The notes: generated from the letters alone by a model not told the origin. DNA of 64,000 nucleotides from Simplicispira sp. 125 (GCF_003096555.1 NZ_QEKM01000001.1:372001-436000); one strand, 5' to 3'; shown: positions 34,403-43,183, numbered from the stretch's first letter. Numbers and translations: made by a program.

Positions 34403-36367
34403 ATGTCTTACCTCGTGCTCGCCCGCAAGTACCGTCCGCGCAACTTCACCGAGATGGTGGGGCAGCAGCACGTGGTGCAGGCCCTGACCAACGCACTTAC
34501 CCAGCAGCGGCTGCACCATGCCTACCTGTTCACGGGAACGCGGGGCGTGGGCAAGACCACGGTGTCGCGCATCCTGGCCAAGTCGCTCAATTGCCAGGGG
34601 CTGGATGGGCAAGGTGGCATCACAGCCACACCGTGCGGACAATGCCAGGCGTGCCGGGACATCGACAGCGGCCGCTTTGTGGATTACACCGAGCTGGATG
34701 CAGCTTCCAATCGGGGTGTGGACGAGGTGCAGAGCTTGCTGGAGCAAGCGGTGTACAAGCCGGTGCAAGGGCGCTTCAAGGTCTTCATGATCGATGAGGT
34801 GCACATGCTGACCAACACCGCTTTCAATGCCATGCTGAAAACGCTGGAGGAGCCGCCCGAGTACCTGAAATTTGTTTTGGCTACGACCGACCCGCAGAAG
34901 GTGCCGGTCACGGTGCTCAGCCGCTGCCTGCAGTTCAACCTGCGTCCCATGGCGCCTGAAACCGTGCGGGAGCATCTTGTGCAGGTGTTGCAGGCCGAAA
35001 ACGTGGCGGCTGAACCCCAGGCATTGCGCCTGCTGGCACAGGCGGCGCGTGGCTCGATGCGCGATGCGCTGTCCCTGACCGATCAGGCCATTGCTTTTGG
35101 TTGTGGACAGATCGAAGAAGCAGCTGTGCGCCAGATGCTGGGCAGCGTGGACCGCAGCTATGTGTTCCGGCTGATGGATGCGTTGGCGCAAGGCGATGGC
35201 CGGACGGTGGTCGAAACTGTGGATGTGCTGCGCCTCAATGGCTTGTCGGCGGCCTCGACGCTGGAGGACATGGCGACCGTGCTGCAGCGCATGGCCGTGC
35301 TGCAGGCGGTTCCGGGCATGGAAGGAAGGCCGACCGACGCCGAAGACCCCGATGCTGCTGAAACGGCACGCCTGGCGGCATTGTTGCCGGCTGACGAGAC
35401 CCAGTTGCTTTACAGCATCTGCCTGCATGGGCGTGGTGACCTGGGTCTGGCCCCCGACGAATATGCGGCGCTCACCATGGTGTTGCTGCGCCTGCTGGCT
35501 TTCAAGCCTGTAGGCGGCGCCCTGGAAAAAAAAACACTGTCGCAGCCTGACCGTCCCGCGTTAACGCCATCACCGGCGATTTCTACAGCACCGGTGGCCG
35601 CGCCCGCCGCTGCGCAGGGATCTGCGCCAGTCTCTGAGTACATGGTTTCAGAGGCACCAGAATATGGAGAAAAACAGGCTTTCGCGACCGCTGATAAAGC
35701 GTCGTTAGCTACTGTTTTGATAGTAAATGCTTCTTCGGTGGAGTCAACGGTAGCTGCGGCGCCCATGGCCGTGTCGGCGCTGCCTTCACCCCCAGCGCAG
35801 GTGCTGCCCGCGCGTATTGTGGAGGGCGTGGCTGCGGACGCAGGGGCGGTATCTGGGCCTGCACCTGCCGAACCAGTCCCGACCGTCGTTGCGATTCCTG
35901 TACGCCAGACGCCCGAACCGGGTGCACGCCTGCAAGCCCAGGCCAGTGGAGAAGGGCGCGGCGCTGCGGCGCGTTTCACACCGACTGAAGAGGGCGAAAT
36001 ATGGCACGCCACGGTGCAGCAGTTGGTCGCCAGCGAGGCGATCACCGCGCTGGTGCGCGAACTTGCTCTGCAGGCGCAATTGGTGGCCCGCGATGGTGAC
36101 CACTGGCTGTTGCGCGTGGAGCGCGAATCTCTGAATCAACCGACCACGCGCGAGCGCTTGCGCGGTGCTTTGGCTGCGGCGGGCCACGCGCAGCGCATCA
36201 GCGTGGAGTTGGGTGTGGTCATCGACAGCCCCGCCCGTCGCAATGCCGCCCTTGAGAACGAACGCCAGCAGCGTGCGCTCGACATCGTCATGAACGATCC
36301 CTTCGTACAGACCATGGTGCGCGAGTTTGACGCCCGCATTGTGCCCGGCAGCATTCAGCCCCTCTGA
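34403..36367 (+). CDS. dnaX: DNA polymerase III tau/gamma subunit
   Basis: This 654-residue clamp-loader subunit binds the replicative polymerase and helicase. Domains I-III are clear: the start MSYLVLARKYRPRNFTEMVG, Walker A GTRGVGKTT, a four-Cys zinc module (CQGLDG, CGQCQACRD), and DEVHML and SRC motifs. After a Pro/Ala-rich linker (about residues 385-530), the C-terminal tau domain follows. An A9 run at 35526-35534, with a -1-frame stop at 35548-35550, suggests a shorter gamma form. The linker includes an in-frame copy of the ~60-bp repeat. ybaB and recR follow in the usual order. Confidence 0.95.
   Translation: MSYLVLARKYRPRNFTEMVGQQHVVQALTNALTQQRLHHAYLFTGTRGVGKTTVSRILAKSLNCQGLDGQGGITATPCGQCQACRDIDSGRFVDYTELDAASNRGVDEVQSLLEQAVYKPVQGRFKVFMIDEVHMLTNTAFNAMLKTLEEPPEYLKFVLATTDPQKVPVTVLSRCLQFNLRPMAPETVREHLVQVLQAENVAAEPQALRLLAQAARGSMRDALSLTDQAIAFGCGQIEEAAVRQMLGSVDRSYVFRLMDALAQGDGRTVVETVDVLRLNGLSAASTLEDMATVLQRMAVLQAVPGMEGRPTDAEDPDAAETARLAALLPADETQLLYSICLHGRGDLGLAPDEYAALTMVLLRLLAFKPVGGALEKKTLSQPDRPALTPSPAISTAPVAAPAAAQGSAPVSEYMVSEAPEYGEKQAFATADKASLATVLIVNASSVESTVAAAPMAVSALPSPPAQVLPARIVEGVAADAGAVSGPAPAEPVPTVVAIPVRQTPEPGARLQAQASGEGRGAAARFTPTEEGEIWHATVQQLVASEAITALVRELALQAQLVARDGDHWLLRVERESLNQPTTRERLRGALAAAGHAQRISVELGVVIDSPARRNAALENERQQRALDIVMNDPFVQTMVREFDARIVPGSIQPL
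35526..35550 (+). promoter_or_regulatory. Candidate dnaX frameshift/slippage site producing gamma
   Basis: Nine consecutive A residues read as GAA-AAA-AAA-ACA in frame 0. A -1 shift reads AAC-ACT-GTC-GCA-GCC-TGA and stops after five codons, just past domain III, giving a protein of about 381 residues. Slippery A-runs at this position make gamma in E. coli (ribosomal) and Thermus (transcriptional slippage). Confidence 0.6.
35664..35730. repeat. ~60-bp interspersed repeat, copy inside dnaX linker
   Basis: Read on the minus strand, ACTATCAAAACAGTAGCTAA, then CGACGCTTTATCAGCG and GAAAGCCTGTTTTTC, aligns with the repeat family. On the coding strand it is in frame and encodes part of the flexible linker (about residues 421-443, ATADKASLATVLIVNASS). 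Confidence 0.6.
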
Positions 36368-36400
36368 TCCCTTATTTCCCATCACGAAAGGACTCTTTCC

Positions 36401-36733
36401 ATGTTCAACAAAGGACAACTCGCCGGTCTCATGAAGCAGGCGCAGGCCATGCAGGACAACCTCAAGAAAGCGCAGGACGAGCTGGCCCACATCGAGGTCG
36501 AAGCCGAGGCGGGCGCCGGATTGGTGAAAGTGCTGATGACCTGCAAGCACGACGTCAAGCGCGTCACCATTGATCCGAGCCTGTTGGCCGAAGACAAAGA
36601 CATGCTCGAAGATTTGGTGGCTGCCGCGTTCAATGCCGCAGTGCGCAAGGCCGAGGACACCTCGGCCGAGAAGATGGGTAAGCTGACCCAGGGCATGCCC
36701 GGTTTGCCTGGCGGAATGAAATTCCCTTTTTGA
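36401..36733 (+). CDS. ybaB: YbaB/EbfC nucleoid-associated protein
   Basis: This is a 110-residue dimeric DNA-binding protein. It starts [18 protein letters not shown], has the central strand [17 protein letters not shown], and ends in a Gly/Met/Pro-rich tail ([13 protein letters not shown]), all typical of YbaB. It lies between dnaX and recR, as in most bacteria, and is likely co-transcribed with both (33 bp and 15 bp gaps). Confidence 0.95.
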   Translation: MFNKGQLAGLMKQAQAMQDNLKKAQDELAHIEVEAEAGAGLVKVLMTCKHDVKRVTIDPSLLAEDKDMLEDLVAAAFNAAVRKAEDTSAEKMGKLTQGMPGLPGGMKFPF

Positions 36734-36748
36734 CGGATTCTGGTTTTC

Positions 36749-37339
36749 ATGTCGACCACCAACGCGCTTGAGGTGCTGGTCCAGGCCCTGCGACGGCTGC
36801 CGGGGGTGGGGGTGAAGTCGGCTGCGCGCATGGCTTTCCATTTGCTGCAGCACGACCGTGCAGGGGCCCAGGTGCTGGCGCAGGCCTTGGCGCATGCGGC
36901 AGACCATGTGAAGCATTGCACGCGCTGCCATACTTTCACGGAGGCCGAGGTGTGTGATGCCTGCCTTGACCCGGGGCGTGATGCGACGCGGCTGTGCGTG
37001 GTGGAAACTCCAGCCGACCAATCGGCACTGGAGCGCACTGGGGCCTTTCAAGGGCTTTATTTTGTGCTCATGGGGCGGTTGTCGCCGCTCGATGGCGTGG
37101 GCCCAAAGGACATTGGTGTGCAAAAGCTCCTGGAGCGCGCCACCGACGGTGTGGTGCAAGAGGTCATTTTGGCCACCAATTTCACTGCCGAGGGTGAAAC
37201 CACAGCCTATGTGATTGGCGAGGCGCTCAAGGCCCGTGGCCTGACCGTCACGCGCCTGGCGCGGGGGGTACCCGTGGGCAGTGAGTTGGAATACGTGGAC
37301 TTGGGGACCATCGCCCATGCCTTGGCCGATCGCCGCTGA
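36749..37339 (+). CDS. recR: Recombination mediator RecR
   Basis: This is a 196-residue protein that with RecO and RecF loads RecA at gaps. The N-terminal helix-hairpin-helix ([20 protein letters not shown]), the four-Cys zinc finger ([19 protein letters not shown]) and the Toprim domain ([17 protein letters not shown]) are all present. The C-terminus has the [15 protein letters not shown]alker B-like segment. It is the third gene of the dnaX-ybaB-recR unit. Confidence 0.96.
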   Translation: MSTTNALEVLVQALRRLPGVGVKSAARMAFHLLQHDRAGAQVLAQALAHAADHVKHCTRCHTFTEAEVCDACLDPGRDATRLCVVETPADQSALERTGAFQGLYFVLMGRLSPLDGVGPKDIGVQKLLERATDGVVQEVILATNFTAEGETTAYVIGEALKARGLTVTRLARGVPVGSELEYVDLGTIAHALADRR

Positions 37340-37340
37340 T

Positions 37341-37399
37341 GTGCTATTGATACAATAGCTATTGCCGCTTGACAGTTAAGCGTTTGAAGCCTTTTTGAA
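37341..37399. repeat. ~60-bp interspersed repeat after recR
   Basis: GTGCTATTGATACAATAGCT, then GCCGCTTGACAGTTAAGCG and GAAGCCTTTTTGA, is a member of the interspersed family with GCTT/AAGC arms. It fills most of the gap between recR and the MAPEG gene and may act as an attenuating hairpin. Confidence 0.7.
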
Positions 37400-37415
37400 T
37401 GCCAGGAGTACAGCC

Positions 37416-37826
37416 ATGCTGCCCCATTTCACCGTTGCCTATTGGTGCGTTTTCGTGGCGGCGATGCTGCCCTTGCTGTGTTCTGTCCTTGCCAAGCGGG
37501 GGAGCTTTGGCAAGAAGCGCTCCCAAGGCGGGTATGACAACCACGATCCGCGGACCTGGCTGGCGCAGCAATCAGGCGCCTCGGCCCGGGCCAATGCCGC
37601 GCAGGCCAACAGTTTTGAGGCGCTGCCGTTCTTCATTGGCGCCGTACTGGTGGCGCACCAGCTTGGTGCGGGACAAACGGTGCTCGACCTGTTGGCCGTG
37701 TTCTATGTGCTGCTGCGCCTGTTCTACATCATGATGTATGTGTCCGACATGCCCAGGGCGCGCAGTGCGGTCTGGGGCGTTGCTTTGTTGGTGAACATTG
37801 CCATTTTCTTTGTTGGTTATCGCTAA
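37416..37826 (+). CDS. MAPEG-family membrane protein
   Basis: This is a 136-residue protein with four hydrophobic helices. Features are AYWCVFVAAMLPLLCSVLAK, a DPRTWLAQQSG loop, ANAAQANSFEALPFF, and a final helix pair ending NIAIFFVGYR. The AN..AQ.NSFEA.PFF..AVL motif is typical of bacterial MAPEG proteins (membrane-associated eicosanoid/glutathione metabolism fold). Substrate unknown. AGGAG lies 7 bp before the ATG at 37416. Confidence 0.82.
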   Translation: MLPHFTVAYWCVFVAAMLPLLCSVLAKRGSFGKKRSQGGYDNHDPRTWLAQQSGASARANAAQANSFEALPFFIGAVLVAHQLGAGQTVLDLLAVFYVLLRLFYIMMYVSDMPRARSAVWGVALLVNIAIFFVGYR

Positions 37827-37951
37827 TAAACAGTGGTGACTGGCTTGAGCCAAATCGGCGGTACGTAGTAATCCTGACGGGCTCACCCTGATGTGCTGCG
37901 CGTGGGGTTTGGGCAAAATTGCTGCATTGCACCAATTTTGAATTGCCCGCT

Positions 37952-39001
37952 GTGTCTTTCTCCTTTTCCCGTCGTCGCACTCTAGGGGCTGTCTCTGCCT
38001 TGGCGGTGGCCGGCCTGTTGCCGACGTTGTGGGCGCGTGCCGCCGCACCACCGGCGCGGGTGCGGGTAGCGGTCGGAGGTGGTGAGGGACAGGCGCTGCG
38101 GCATTTGCCGCTGACCGTTGCGACCCAGTTGGATTATTTTCGACCCAAGGGTGTGGATGTCACCTGGCTCTCCTACCCCAATGACGCTTTGGCTTTGCAG
38201 GCCGTGCAGGAAGGTGTGGCAGACGTGGGTGCGATGGGTTTCGAGCAGGCCCTGCGTTCCCAGGGGCGCTCACAGGCTGTGCGTTCGCTGGTGTTGCAGG
38301 CGCGGACGCCGCAATTGGTCCTGGCCGTATCGACCCGCGCATTACCCCATTACCGCACCCCCCAGGATCTGCGCCGTTGCAAGATTGGCGTGGACGAATG
38401 GGGCGGGCTTGCGCATGCAATGGCCTGCCGGGTGCTGGAGCAGGCCGGGGTAGGCATGCAGGAGGTGGGTTTCGTGGTCGTGGGCGATGGGGTTCAGGCT
38501 GTGGCGGCCCTGCGGGCCGGCAAGGTGCAGGCGCTGTGCCACGGTGCCCCGGTCCTGGCCCGGCTGGAGCGCAGCCGCGAGTTGCGTATGGTGTACGACA
38601 CCCGCAGCCTGGCGGGTGCGCAGGCCGTGTTCGGCGGGAGCCTGCCCGGCAGCTGCCTGGCCGCGCTGCCGCAGTTTCTACAAACGTATCCTGCGCGGGC
38701 ACAGTCGCTGGCTGATGGCGTTGTGCACGCGCTCAAGTGGCTGCAGACAGCCGCCCCAGCGGATATTGTCAAAGTGATTCCTGCGGAGTCTTTGATGGGC
38801 GACCGCCGCCTGTTTCTGGCTGCGCTGGACCGTGTGCGCGAATCCATCTCGCCCGATGGCCTAGTGCCCGAGGGAGGGGCGCTGACCGCTGCGAAAACCC
38901 TGGCCATGCTGGACCCGACCCTCGACGCCCGCCGCTCCTTGCTGGCGCGGGCTTACACGCAAGAGTTTGCGCGCAAGGCCAAGCAACAATTCAGCGCCTG
39001 A
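37952..39001 (+). CDS. Orphan ABC substrate-binding protein, NitT/TauT type
   Basis: This is a 349-residue exported protein with a Tat-like signal (SFSRRRTLGAVSALAVAG) and the type-2 periplasmic-binding fold of the NMT1/SsuA group. Strands such as RVRVAVGGGEGQALRHLPL and DVGAMGFEQALRSQG belong to it. No permease or ATPase gene is adjacent, so it is an orphan or works with a distant system. The start is uncertain: GTG at 37952 is chosen because it sits just before the signal, while TTG at 37919 is also open. Ligand unknown; sulfonates, nitrate or thiamine precursors are precedents in the family. Confidence 0.75.
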   Translation: MSFSFSRRRTLGAVSALAVAGLLPTLWARAAAPPARVRVAVGGGEGQALRHLPLTVATQLDYFRPKGVDVTWLSYPNDALALQAVQEGVADVGAMGFEQALRSQGRSQAVRSLVLQARTPQLVLAVSTRALPHYRTPQDLRRCKIGVDEWGGLAHAMACRVLEQAGVGMQEVGFVVVGDGVQAVAALRAGKVQALCHGAPVLARLERSRELRMVYDTRSLAGAQAVFGGSLPGSCLAALPQFLQTYPARAQSLADGVVHALKWLQTAAPADIVKVIPAESLMGDRRLFLAALDRVRESISPDGLVPEGGALTAAKTLAMLDPTLDARRSLLARAYTQEFARKAKQQFSA

Positions 39002-39055
39002 TGCGCCGATACTCCTGGGTTCGGATTGTATGAACCCTTTTGCTCTTTTGCCCCT

Positions 39056-39208
39056 ATGACGCTTCATCTCAGCATTGCTCCCCTGATCTCCCTGATTGCA
39101 GGCATCCTGGTTCTGGTGTTCCCGCGCCTGCTCAGCACCATCGTGGCGCTGTACCTGATCGCCATCGGCATCATTGGCTTGCTCGGATTGCACCAGTGGC
39201 GTCTTTAG
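39056..39208 (+). CDS. DUF3096 small membrane protein
   Basis: This is a 50-residue hydrophobic protein with two helices. The sequence LSIAPLISLIAGILVLVFPR, then LLSTIVALYLIAIGIIGLLG, is the DUF3096 pattern. Function is unknown. The ATG at 39056 gives the family start; a longer frame from 39026 adds ten unrelated residues. Its TAG stop coincides with the first bases of the 168-bp MITE-like element. Confidence 0.7.
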   Translation: MTLHLSIAPLISLIAGILVLVFPRLLSTIVALYLIAIGIIGLLGLHQWRL

Positions 39209-39373
39209 GGCAATGCTGAACAAGTCCCTCACGCGCTGCGCATCCGTACCTCGGGCGGTCTGCGGCGTTGCAAATCCTCGCCATAGCTGCGGCTATGGCT
39301 GCGGTGTGCGCCTTGCATCCCATCCCGATGCACGGCGGCGCGCATCATCGGTGACTTATTCAGCATCGCCTTA
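39206..39373. mobile_element. MITE-like element with 21-bp terminal inverted repeats
   Basis: TAGGGCAATGCTGAACAAGTC at the left and GACTTATTCAGCATCGCCTTA at the right are inverted repeats with about three mismatches. The 168-bp element holds no open frame of note and an internal ATAGCTGCGGCTAT palindrome. It lacks a transposase, so it is non-autonomous. TA bases at both outer edges could be a two-base target duplication, but this is uncertain. It overlaps the DUF3096 stop codon. Confidence 0.7.
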
Positions 39374-39449
39374 GAGCGGCGCACAGGCGTCCCCTGGTGT
39401 CGTTTTTCGTCTGCGTGTGGGACGAAGCGCCTGACCAGGGCCTCTGAAC

Positions 39450-40955
39450 TCAGCGACGCTTGACTTTGGACGGCTTGCCGCCCCGGCGCACGGGCGCGCT
39501 TTTGCCCGCAGTGCGCTTGCCCGCGCGGGCCTGTGTGGAAGGGCCGGTGCGAACCGGCACGAACAGCACCACCTGCTGGCCCAGCTTGAAGGCCGCATTG
39601 GCCTTGACGTCGTTCCAGTCGGCCACGCTGGCTGCGCTCACGCGGTAGCGGCGGGCAATGCTGGCGACCGATTCGTTCTTGCGTGCGCGCACCGTGGTGC
39701 GGCGCGTCACCTGTTCGGGCGTGAGCGAGATCTGGCCGTTGTCGGCCACACTTTCGGCAACGTCGGCGCGCGATGTAGTGGAGCGGGGCACGATGAGTGC
39801 CGACCCTGCCTTGATCAGCATGCGCGGCGGGATGCCGTTGAGATTGCGCAAGTCCGACTCGTCCATGGCCACCCGGCGTGCAGCTTCGGCCGTCGACATG
39901 GTCGAGGGCAGGGTCCAGACAGTCCAGCTCGCATACTGCCCCTGGTTGTAGGCCTCGAAATTGCGCTCGAAGACCTTGGCGTTGTCCCAGGGCAGCAAAA
40001 TCTGCGGGGTGCCCGCAGCGAGGATCAAGGGCCGGTGCAAAGAGGGGTTCAGGGCCTTGAAATCTTCCTCGCGCACACCGGCCAGTTTGGCTGCCAGGGC
40101 CACGTCGATGTCGCGGGTGATGTCTACGGTCTGGAAGTAGGGGTGGTTTTCAATCAATGGCAGTTCGGTGCCATAGGCGTCGGGGCGGGCCACAATGTTT
40201 TTCACCGCCTGCAGCTTGGGAACATACATGCGCGTCTCGCCCGGCAGGGTCAGGTCGGTGTAGCGGGTGCCCAGGCCCGCTTTCTGGTTGCGGGCGATGG
40301 CGCGGCCCACGCTGCCTTCGCCCCAGTTGTAAGCAGCCAGGGCCAGGTGCCAGTCGCCAAACATGCCGTACAGCTTTTGCAGATAGTCCAGTGCGGCCCG
40401 CGTCGAAGCGAGTACGTCGCGTCGGTCGTCGCGGAAAGCGTTCTGCTTGAGGTCAAAATAATTGCCTGTGGCGGGCATGAACTGCCACATGCCCGCAGCC
40501 TTGGCCGTGGAGACCGCCTGCGGGTTGAAAGCGCTTTCAATGTAGGGCAGCAGCGCCAGTTCGGTCGGCATGCCCCGGCGCTCCAGTTCCTCGACGATAT
40601 GGAACAGGTATTTGCGTGAGCGCTCGGTCATGCGCTGCATGTATTCGGGGCGGGTGGCATACCACTGCTCGCGGTCCTGCACCAACTCGTGCTGAAGGTC
40701 GGGCATGGCAAAGCCACGACGGATGCGGTCCCACAGGTCTGACGGCGTGAACAGCGGCATGACCTGCTGGCCCGTGGCCTGCGCTGCGGTGATGGGCCGC
40801 AGTGGGCCCGAGGGGATGATGGGGGAGAGGGGTGCTGCCGGGGCCTCGGAAGGGATTGCAGGCGTGTTGCTCGTGGTGTCCTGGGTGCCCACGGGGGTGG
40901 CGCAGCCGGTCAGCCAGAGCAGGCCTGACAGGCAGGCAATGTGCAGAAACTTCAT
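39450..40955 (-). CDS. mltD: Membrane-bound lytic murein transglycosylase D with LysM
   Basis: This 501-residue lipoprotein cleaves peptidoglycan glycan strands. The signal peptide ends in the lipobox LTGC. An SLT domain contains the catalytic Glu in ALLPYIESAFNPQAVS, plus GMWQFMPATG and ALAAYNWGEGSVGRAI. LysM-like domains occupy the C-terminal half (for example KNESVASIARRYRVSAASVADWN). The tail is Arg/Lys/Gly-rich. The start ATG at 40955 overlaps the gloB stop (ATGA), so translation is coupled. Confidence 0.93.
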   Translation of the reverse strand: MKFLHIACLSGLLWLTGCATPVGTQDTTSNTPAIPSEAPAAPLSPIIPSGPLRPITAAQATGQQVMPLFTPSDLWDRIRRGFAMPDLQHELVQDREQWYATRPEYMQRMTERSRKYLFHIVEELERRGMPTELALLPYIESAFNPQAVSTAKAAGMWQFMPATGNYFDLKQNAFRDDRRDVLASTRAALDYLQKLYGMFGDWHLALAAYNWGEGSVGRAIARNQKAGLGTRYTDLTLPGETRMYVPKLQAVKNIVARPDAYGTELPLIENHPYFQTVDITRDIDVALAAKLAGVREEDFKALNPSLHRPLILAAGTPQILLPWDNAKVFERNFEAYNQGQYASWTVWTLPSTMSTAEAARRVAMDESDLRNLNGIPPRMLIKAGSALIVPRSTTSRADVAESVADNGQISLTPEQVTRRTTVRARKNESVASIARRYRVSAASVADWNDVKANAAFKLGQQVVLFVPVRTGPSTQARAGKRTAGKSAPVRRGGKPSKVKRR

Positions 40956-41728
40956 CGGAACTCGTTTTTCCATGCGCGCAGCGCCGCCAATACAGCGACG
41001 GCATCCTGCGTGGGGGTGGATGGGTCAAAACCTGCTGCAGCCGCTGCCACGGCAGGCGTGCGGGTGCGCAGAAAGGGGTTGATCTCGCGCTCGGTGGCGA
41101 TGCGCGAGGGTAGCGTAGGCAGGCCCTGTGCACGCAGCGCTTCGCAGCGGCTGCTGTAGTGGAGCAGGTCTGTGTTGCCGGGTTCCACGGCGCGGGCAAA
41201 TTTCAGGTTCGAAAGTGTGTATTCATGGGCGCAGCACACCCGCGTATCGCCGGGCAGGGCTGCCAGGGCATCCAGTGATGCCAGCATCTGCGCCGGGCTG
41301 CCTTCAAACAGGCGGCCACAGCCGCCAGAAAACAGCGTGTCGCCGCAAAACAGCAGCGGCGCCCCGTCCATCTGTGGGCAATAGTAGGCAATGTGCCCGG
41401 CGGTGTGGCCCGGCACGTCGATGACGTCAAAGCCCAGGCCCAGCACTTCGACCCGGTTGCCCTGCACCAGCGGCACGAACGGGGCGGGAATGCGCTCGCG
41501 CGCCGGACCGTACACGGCAGCCCCCGTGGCTTCACGCAGCGCCTGCACACCACCGACGTGGTCGGCATGGTGGTGGGTGACTAGAATGGCCTGCAACTGC
41601 AGATTCCGTTCTTCGAGGGCCTGCAGGACAGGCTCCGACTGGCCGGGGTCGACCACCACCGCATGGCGCTCATCGTGCAGCAGCCACAGGTAGTTATCGG
41701 AGAAGGCGGGCAATGCAAGCAGGTTCAT
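40952..41728 (-). CDS. gloB: Hydroxyacylglutathione hydrolase (glyoxalase II)
   Basis: This is a 258-residue metallo-beta-lactamase-fold enzyme that hydrolyses S-lactoylglutathione in methylglyoxal detoxification. The binuclear metal motif THHHADHVGG, then PGHTAGH, FCGDTLFSGGCGR and CCAHEYTLSN, are complete. The substrate-binding C-terminal domain ends near FLRTRTPAV. Its start codon (complement of CAT at 41726-41728) shares bases with the start codon of the divergent methyltransferase. Confidence 0.94.
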   Translation of the reverse strand: MNLLALPAFSDNYLWLLHDERHAVVVDPGQSEPVLQALEERNLQLQAILVTHHHADHVGGVQALREATGAAVYGPARERIPAPFVPLVQGNRVEVLGLGFDVIDVPGHTAGHIAYYCPQMDGAPLLFCGDTLFSGGCGRLFEGSPAQMLASLDALAALPGDTRVCCAHEYTLSNLKFARAVEPGNTDLLHYSSRCEALRAQGLPTLPSRIATEREINPFLRTRTPAVAAAAAGFDPSTPTQDAVAVLAALRAWKNEFR

Positions 41729-42497
41729 GAGCAATCAAATTATAGGTTTGCACCATTGGTTCGATTCACCGGCAGGGCGCTACGTGCTGGGATGGGAGCA
41801 GGCGCGCTTTGACGAGGCCGTTGCCGATGTCTTTGGTTACCACAGTCTGCAGCTGGGAATGCCGCTGCTCGATGGCCTGCGCGCCAACCGCATGCCGCAC
41901 CGCTGGCTGGCGCTGGATGAGGCCTCGGCCCCGGGTGCGGGCCCCATTCCCGACCTGCTGAGCCATGCCGTTGCGCTGCCATTTCCGGACAACAGCCTCG
42001 ATCTGGTGCTGCTGCCCCATGCGCTGGAACTGAGCCACGACCCGCACACGGCATTGCGTGAGGTGGCGCGGGTGCTCGTGCCCGAAGGGCGTGTAGTCAT
42101 CACCGGGTTGAACCCGGCCAGCCTGTGGGGGCTGCGCCAGCGCCGCATTCGCTTGTATCAACGTTTGAGCGGCCGGCGAGGGCGTTCGTTTTTGCCCGAT
42201 GTGAACGAGTTCATTGGCTACTGGCGCTTGCGCGACTGGCTGCGCCTGCTCAACTTCGAAGTGGACGACACCCAGTTTGGCTGCTACCGCCCGGCGGTGC
42301 GCACCGAGCAGTGGCTGGAAAAATTTTCATGGATGGACGCGGTGGGCGACCGCTGCTGGCCCATACTGGGCGCCGTCTATTTCGTGGTGGGCATCAAGCG
42401 GGTGCACGGCATGCGTTTGCTGGAACCCGCGTGGCGCGCCAGCCCACAGCGCGCTACGGCCACCATGCCGATTGCACGGCGCCACGGGAAACATTGA
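41727..42497 (+). CDS. SAM-dependent methyltransferase
   Basis: This is a 256-residue protein with a class I methyltransferase domain. The post-I and motif IV-VI area is seen as ALPFPDNSLDLVLLPHALELS and LREVARVLVPEGRVVITGLNPASLWGLRQ. The N-terminus LHHWFDSPAGRYVLGWEQ is typical of a conserved family found beside gloB and rnhA in beta-proteobacteria. The glycine-rich motif I is weak. Substrate unknown. The start ATG shares the CATG tetranucleotide with the gloB start. rnhA follows 16 bp downstream. Confidence 0.82.
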   Translation: MSNQIIGLHHWFDSPAGRYVLGWEQARFDEAVADVFGYHSLQLGMPLLDGLRANRMPHRWLALDEASAPGAGPIPDLLSHAVALPFPDNSLDLVLLPHALELSHDPHTALREVARVLVPEGRVVITGLNPASLWGLRQRRIRLYQRLSGRRGRSFLPDVNEFIGYWRLRDWLRLLNFEVDDTQFGCYRPAVRTEQWLEKFSWMDAVGDRCWPILGAVYFVVGIKRVHGMRLLEPAWRASPQRATATMPIARRHGKH

Positions 42498-42513
42498 CCG
42501 ACAGGAACATTGA

Positions 42514-42963
42514 GTGAACCAGGTACAGATTTATACCGACGGGGCCTGCAAGGGCAACCCTGGCCCCGGCGGCTGGGGCGTTTTGATGCGCTCGGGCTCG
42601 ACTGAAAAAGAGCTTTTCGGCGGCGAACTGGGCACCACCAACAACCGCATGGAATTGCTGGCAGTGATTGAGGCGCTCACCGCCCTCAAGCGCCCCTGTG
42701 CTGTCACGCTGTTTCTCGACAGCGAATACGTGCGCAAGGGCATTACGGAGTGGATCCACGGCTGGAAAGCCCGGGGCTGGCGCACCGCCGCCAAGCAGCC
42801 CGTCAAAAACGTGGAACTGTGGCAGCGCCTTGATGCACTGGTGGCACAGGGCGGCCACCAGATCGACTGGCGCTGGGTGAAGGGGCATTCGGGCGACCCC
42901 GGCAACGAGCGGGCCGATGCCCTGGCCAACTATGGTGTGGAACAGGCGTTGGGCCAGCGTTGA
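42514..42963 (+). CDS. rnhA: Ribonuclease HI
   Basis: This is a 149-residue enzyme that degrades RNA in RNA-DNA hybrids. The catalytic carboxylates are visible: Asp9 ([12 protein letters not shown]), Glu47 ([10 protein letters not shown]), Asp69 (LFLDSEYV) and a C-terminal Asp (NERADALA). The start is GTG at 42514. Length matches E. coli RNase HI. It is downstream of the methyltransferase. Confidence 0.96.
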   Translation: MNQVQIYTDGACKGNPGPGGWGVLMRSGSTEKELFGGELGTTNNRMELLAVIEALTALKRPCAVTLFLDSEYVRKGITEWIHGWKARGWRTAAKQPVKNVELWQRLDALVAQGGHQIDWRWVKGHSGDPGNERADALANYGVEQALGQR

Positions 42964-43116
42964 AGCGCTTCGGTATTTTGTAAGGGCAGGCTACAGACTG
43001 GAGCCTTTCCAGGTGTGTTGAGCCGGTTCGGGGAGTACCTACAGGTGCGCAAGGCCATGCCCGGTGCCCGCACCACCGTGGCGCACGACCAAGTGGAACG
43101 CCCTCCTATTGGTGCA

Positions 43117-43181
43117 TAGCTAAATGCTATATAAATAATAGCTGTTGGCGCTTTGCAGTATTGCGTTAGAGCCATTTTTCA
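43117..43181. repeat. ~60-bp interspersed repeat between rnhA and phaC
   Basis: AATGCTATATAAATAATAGC, then TGTTGGCGCTTTGCAG, TATTGCGTTAGAGCC and ATTTTTCAT, is a family member lying just before the phaC stop codon, between convergent genes. The 150 bp before it, after rnhA, shows no gene. Confidence 0.7.
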
Positions 43182-43183
43182 TA

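Noticed and set aside
33959..35428. 489-residue open frame on the minus strand covering tRNA-His, ffs and dnaX
   Set aside because: It is the antisense of tRNA-His and dnaX; its end is a common false translation of tRNA complement. dnaX and the tRNA explain the DNA fully.
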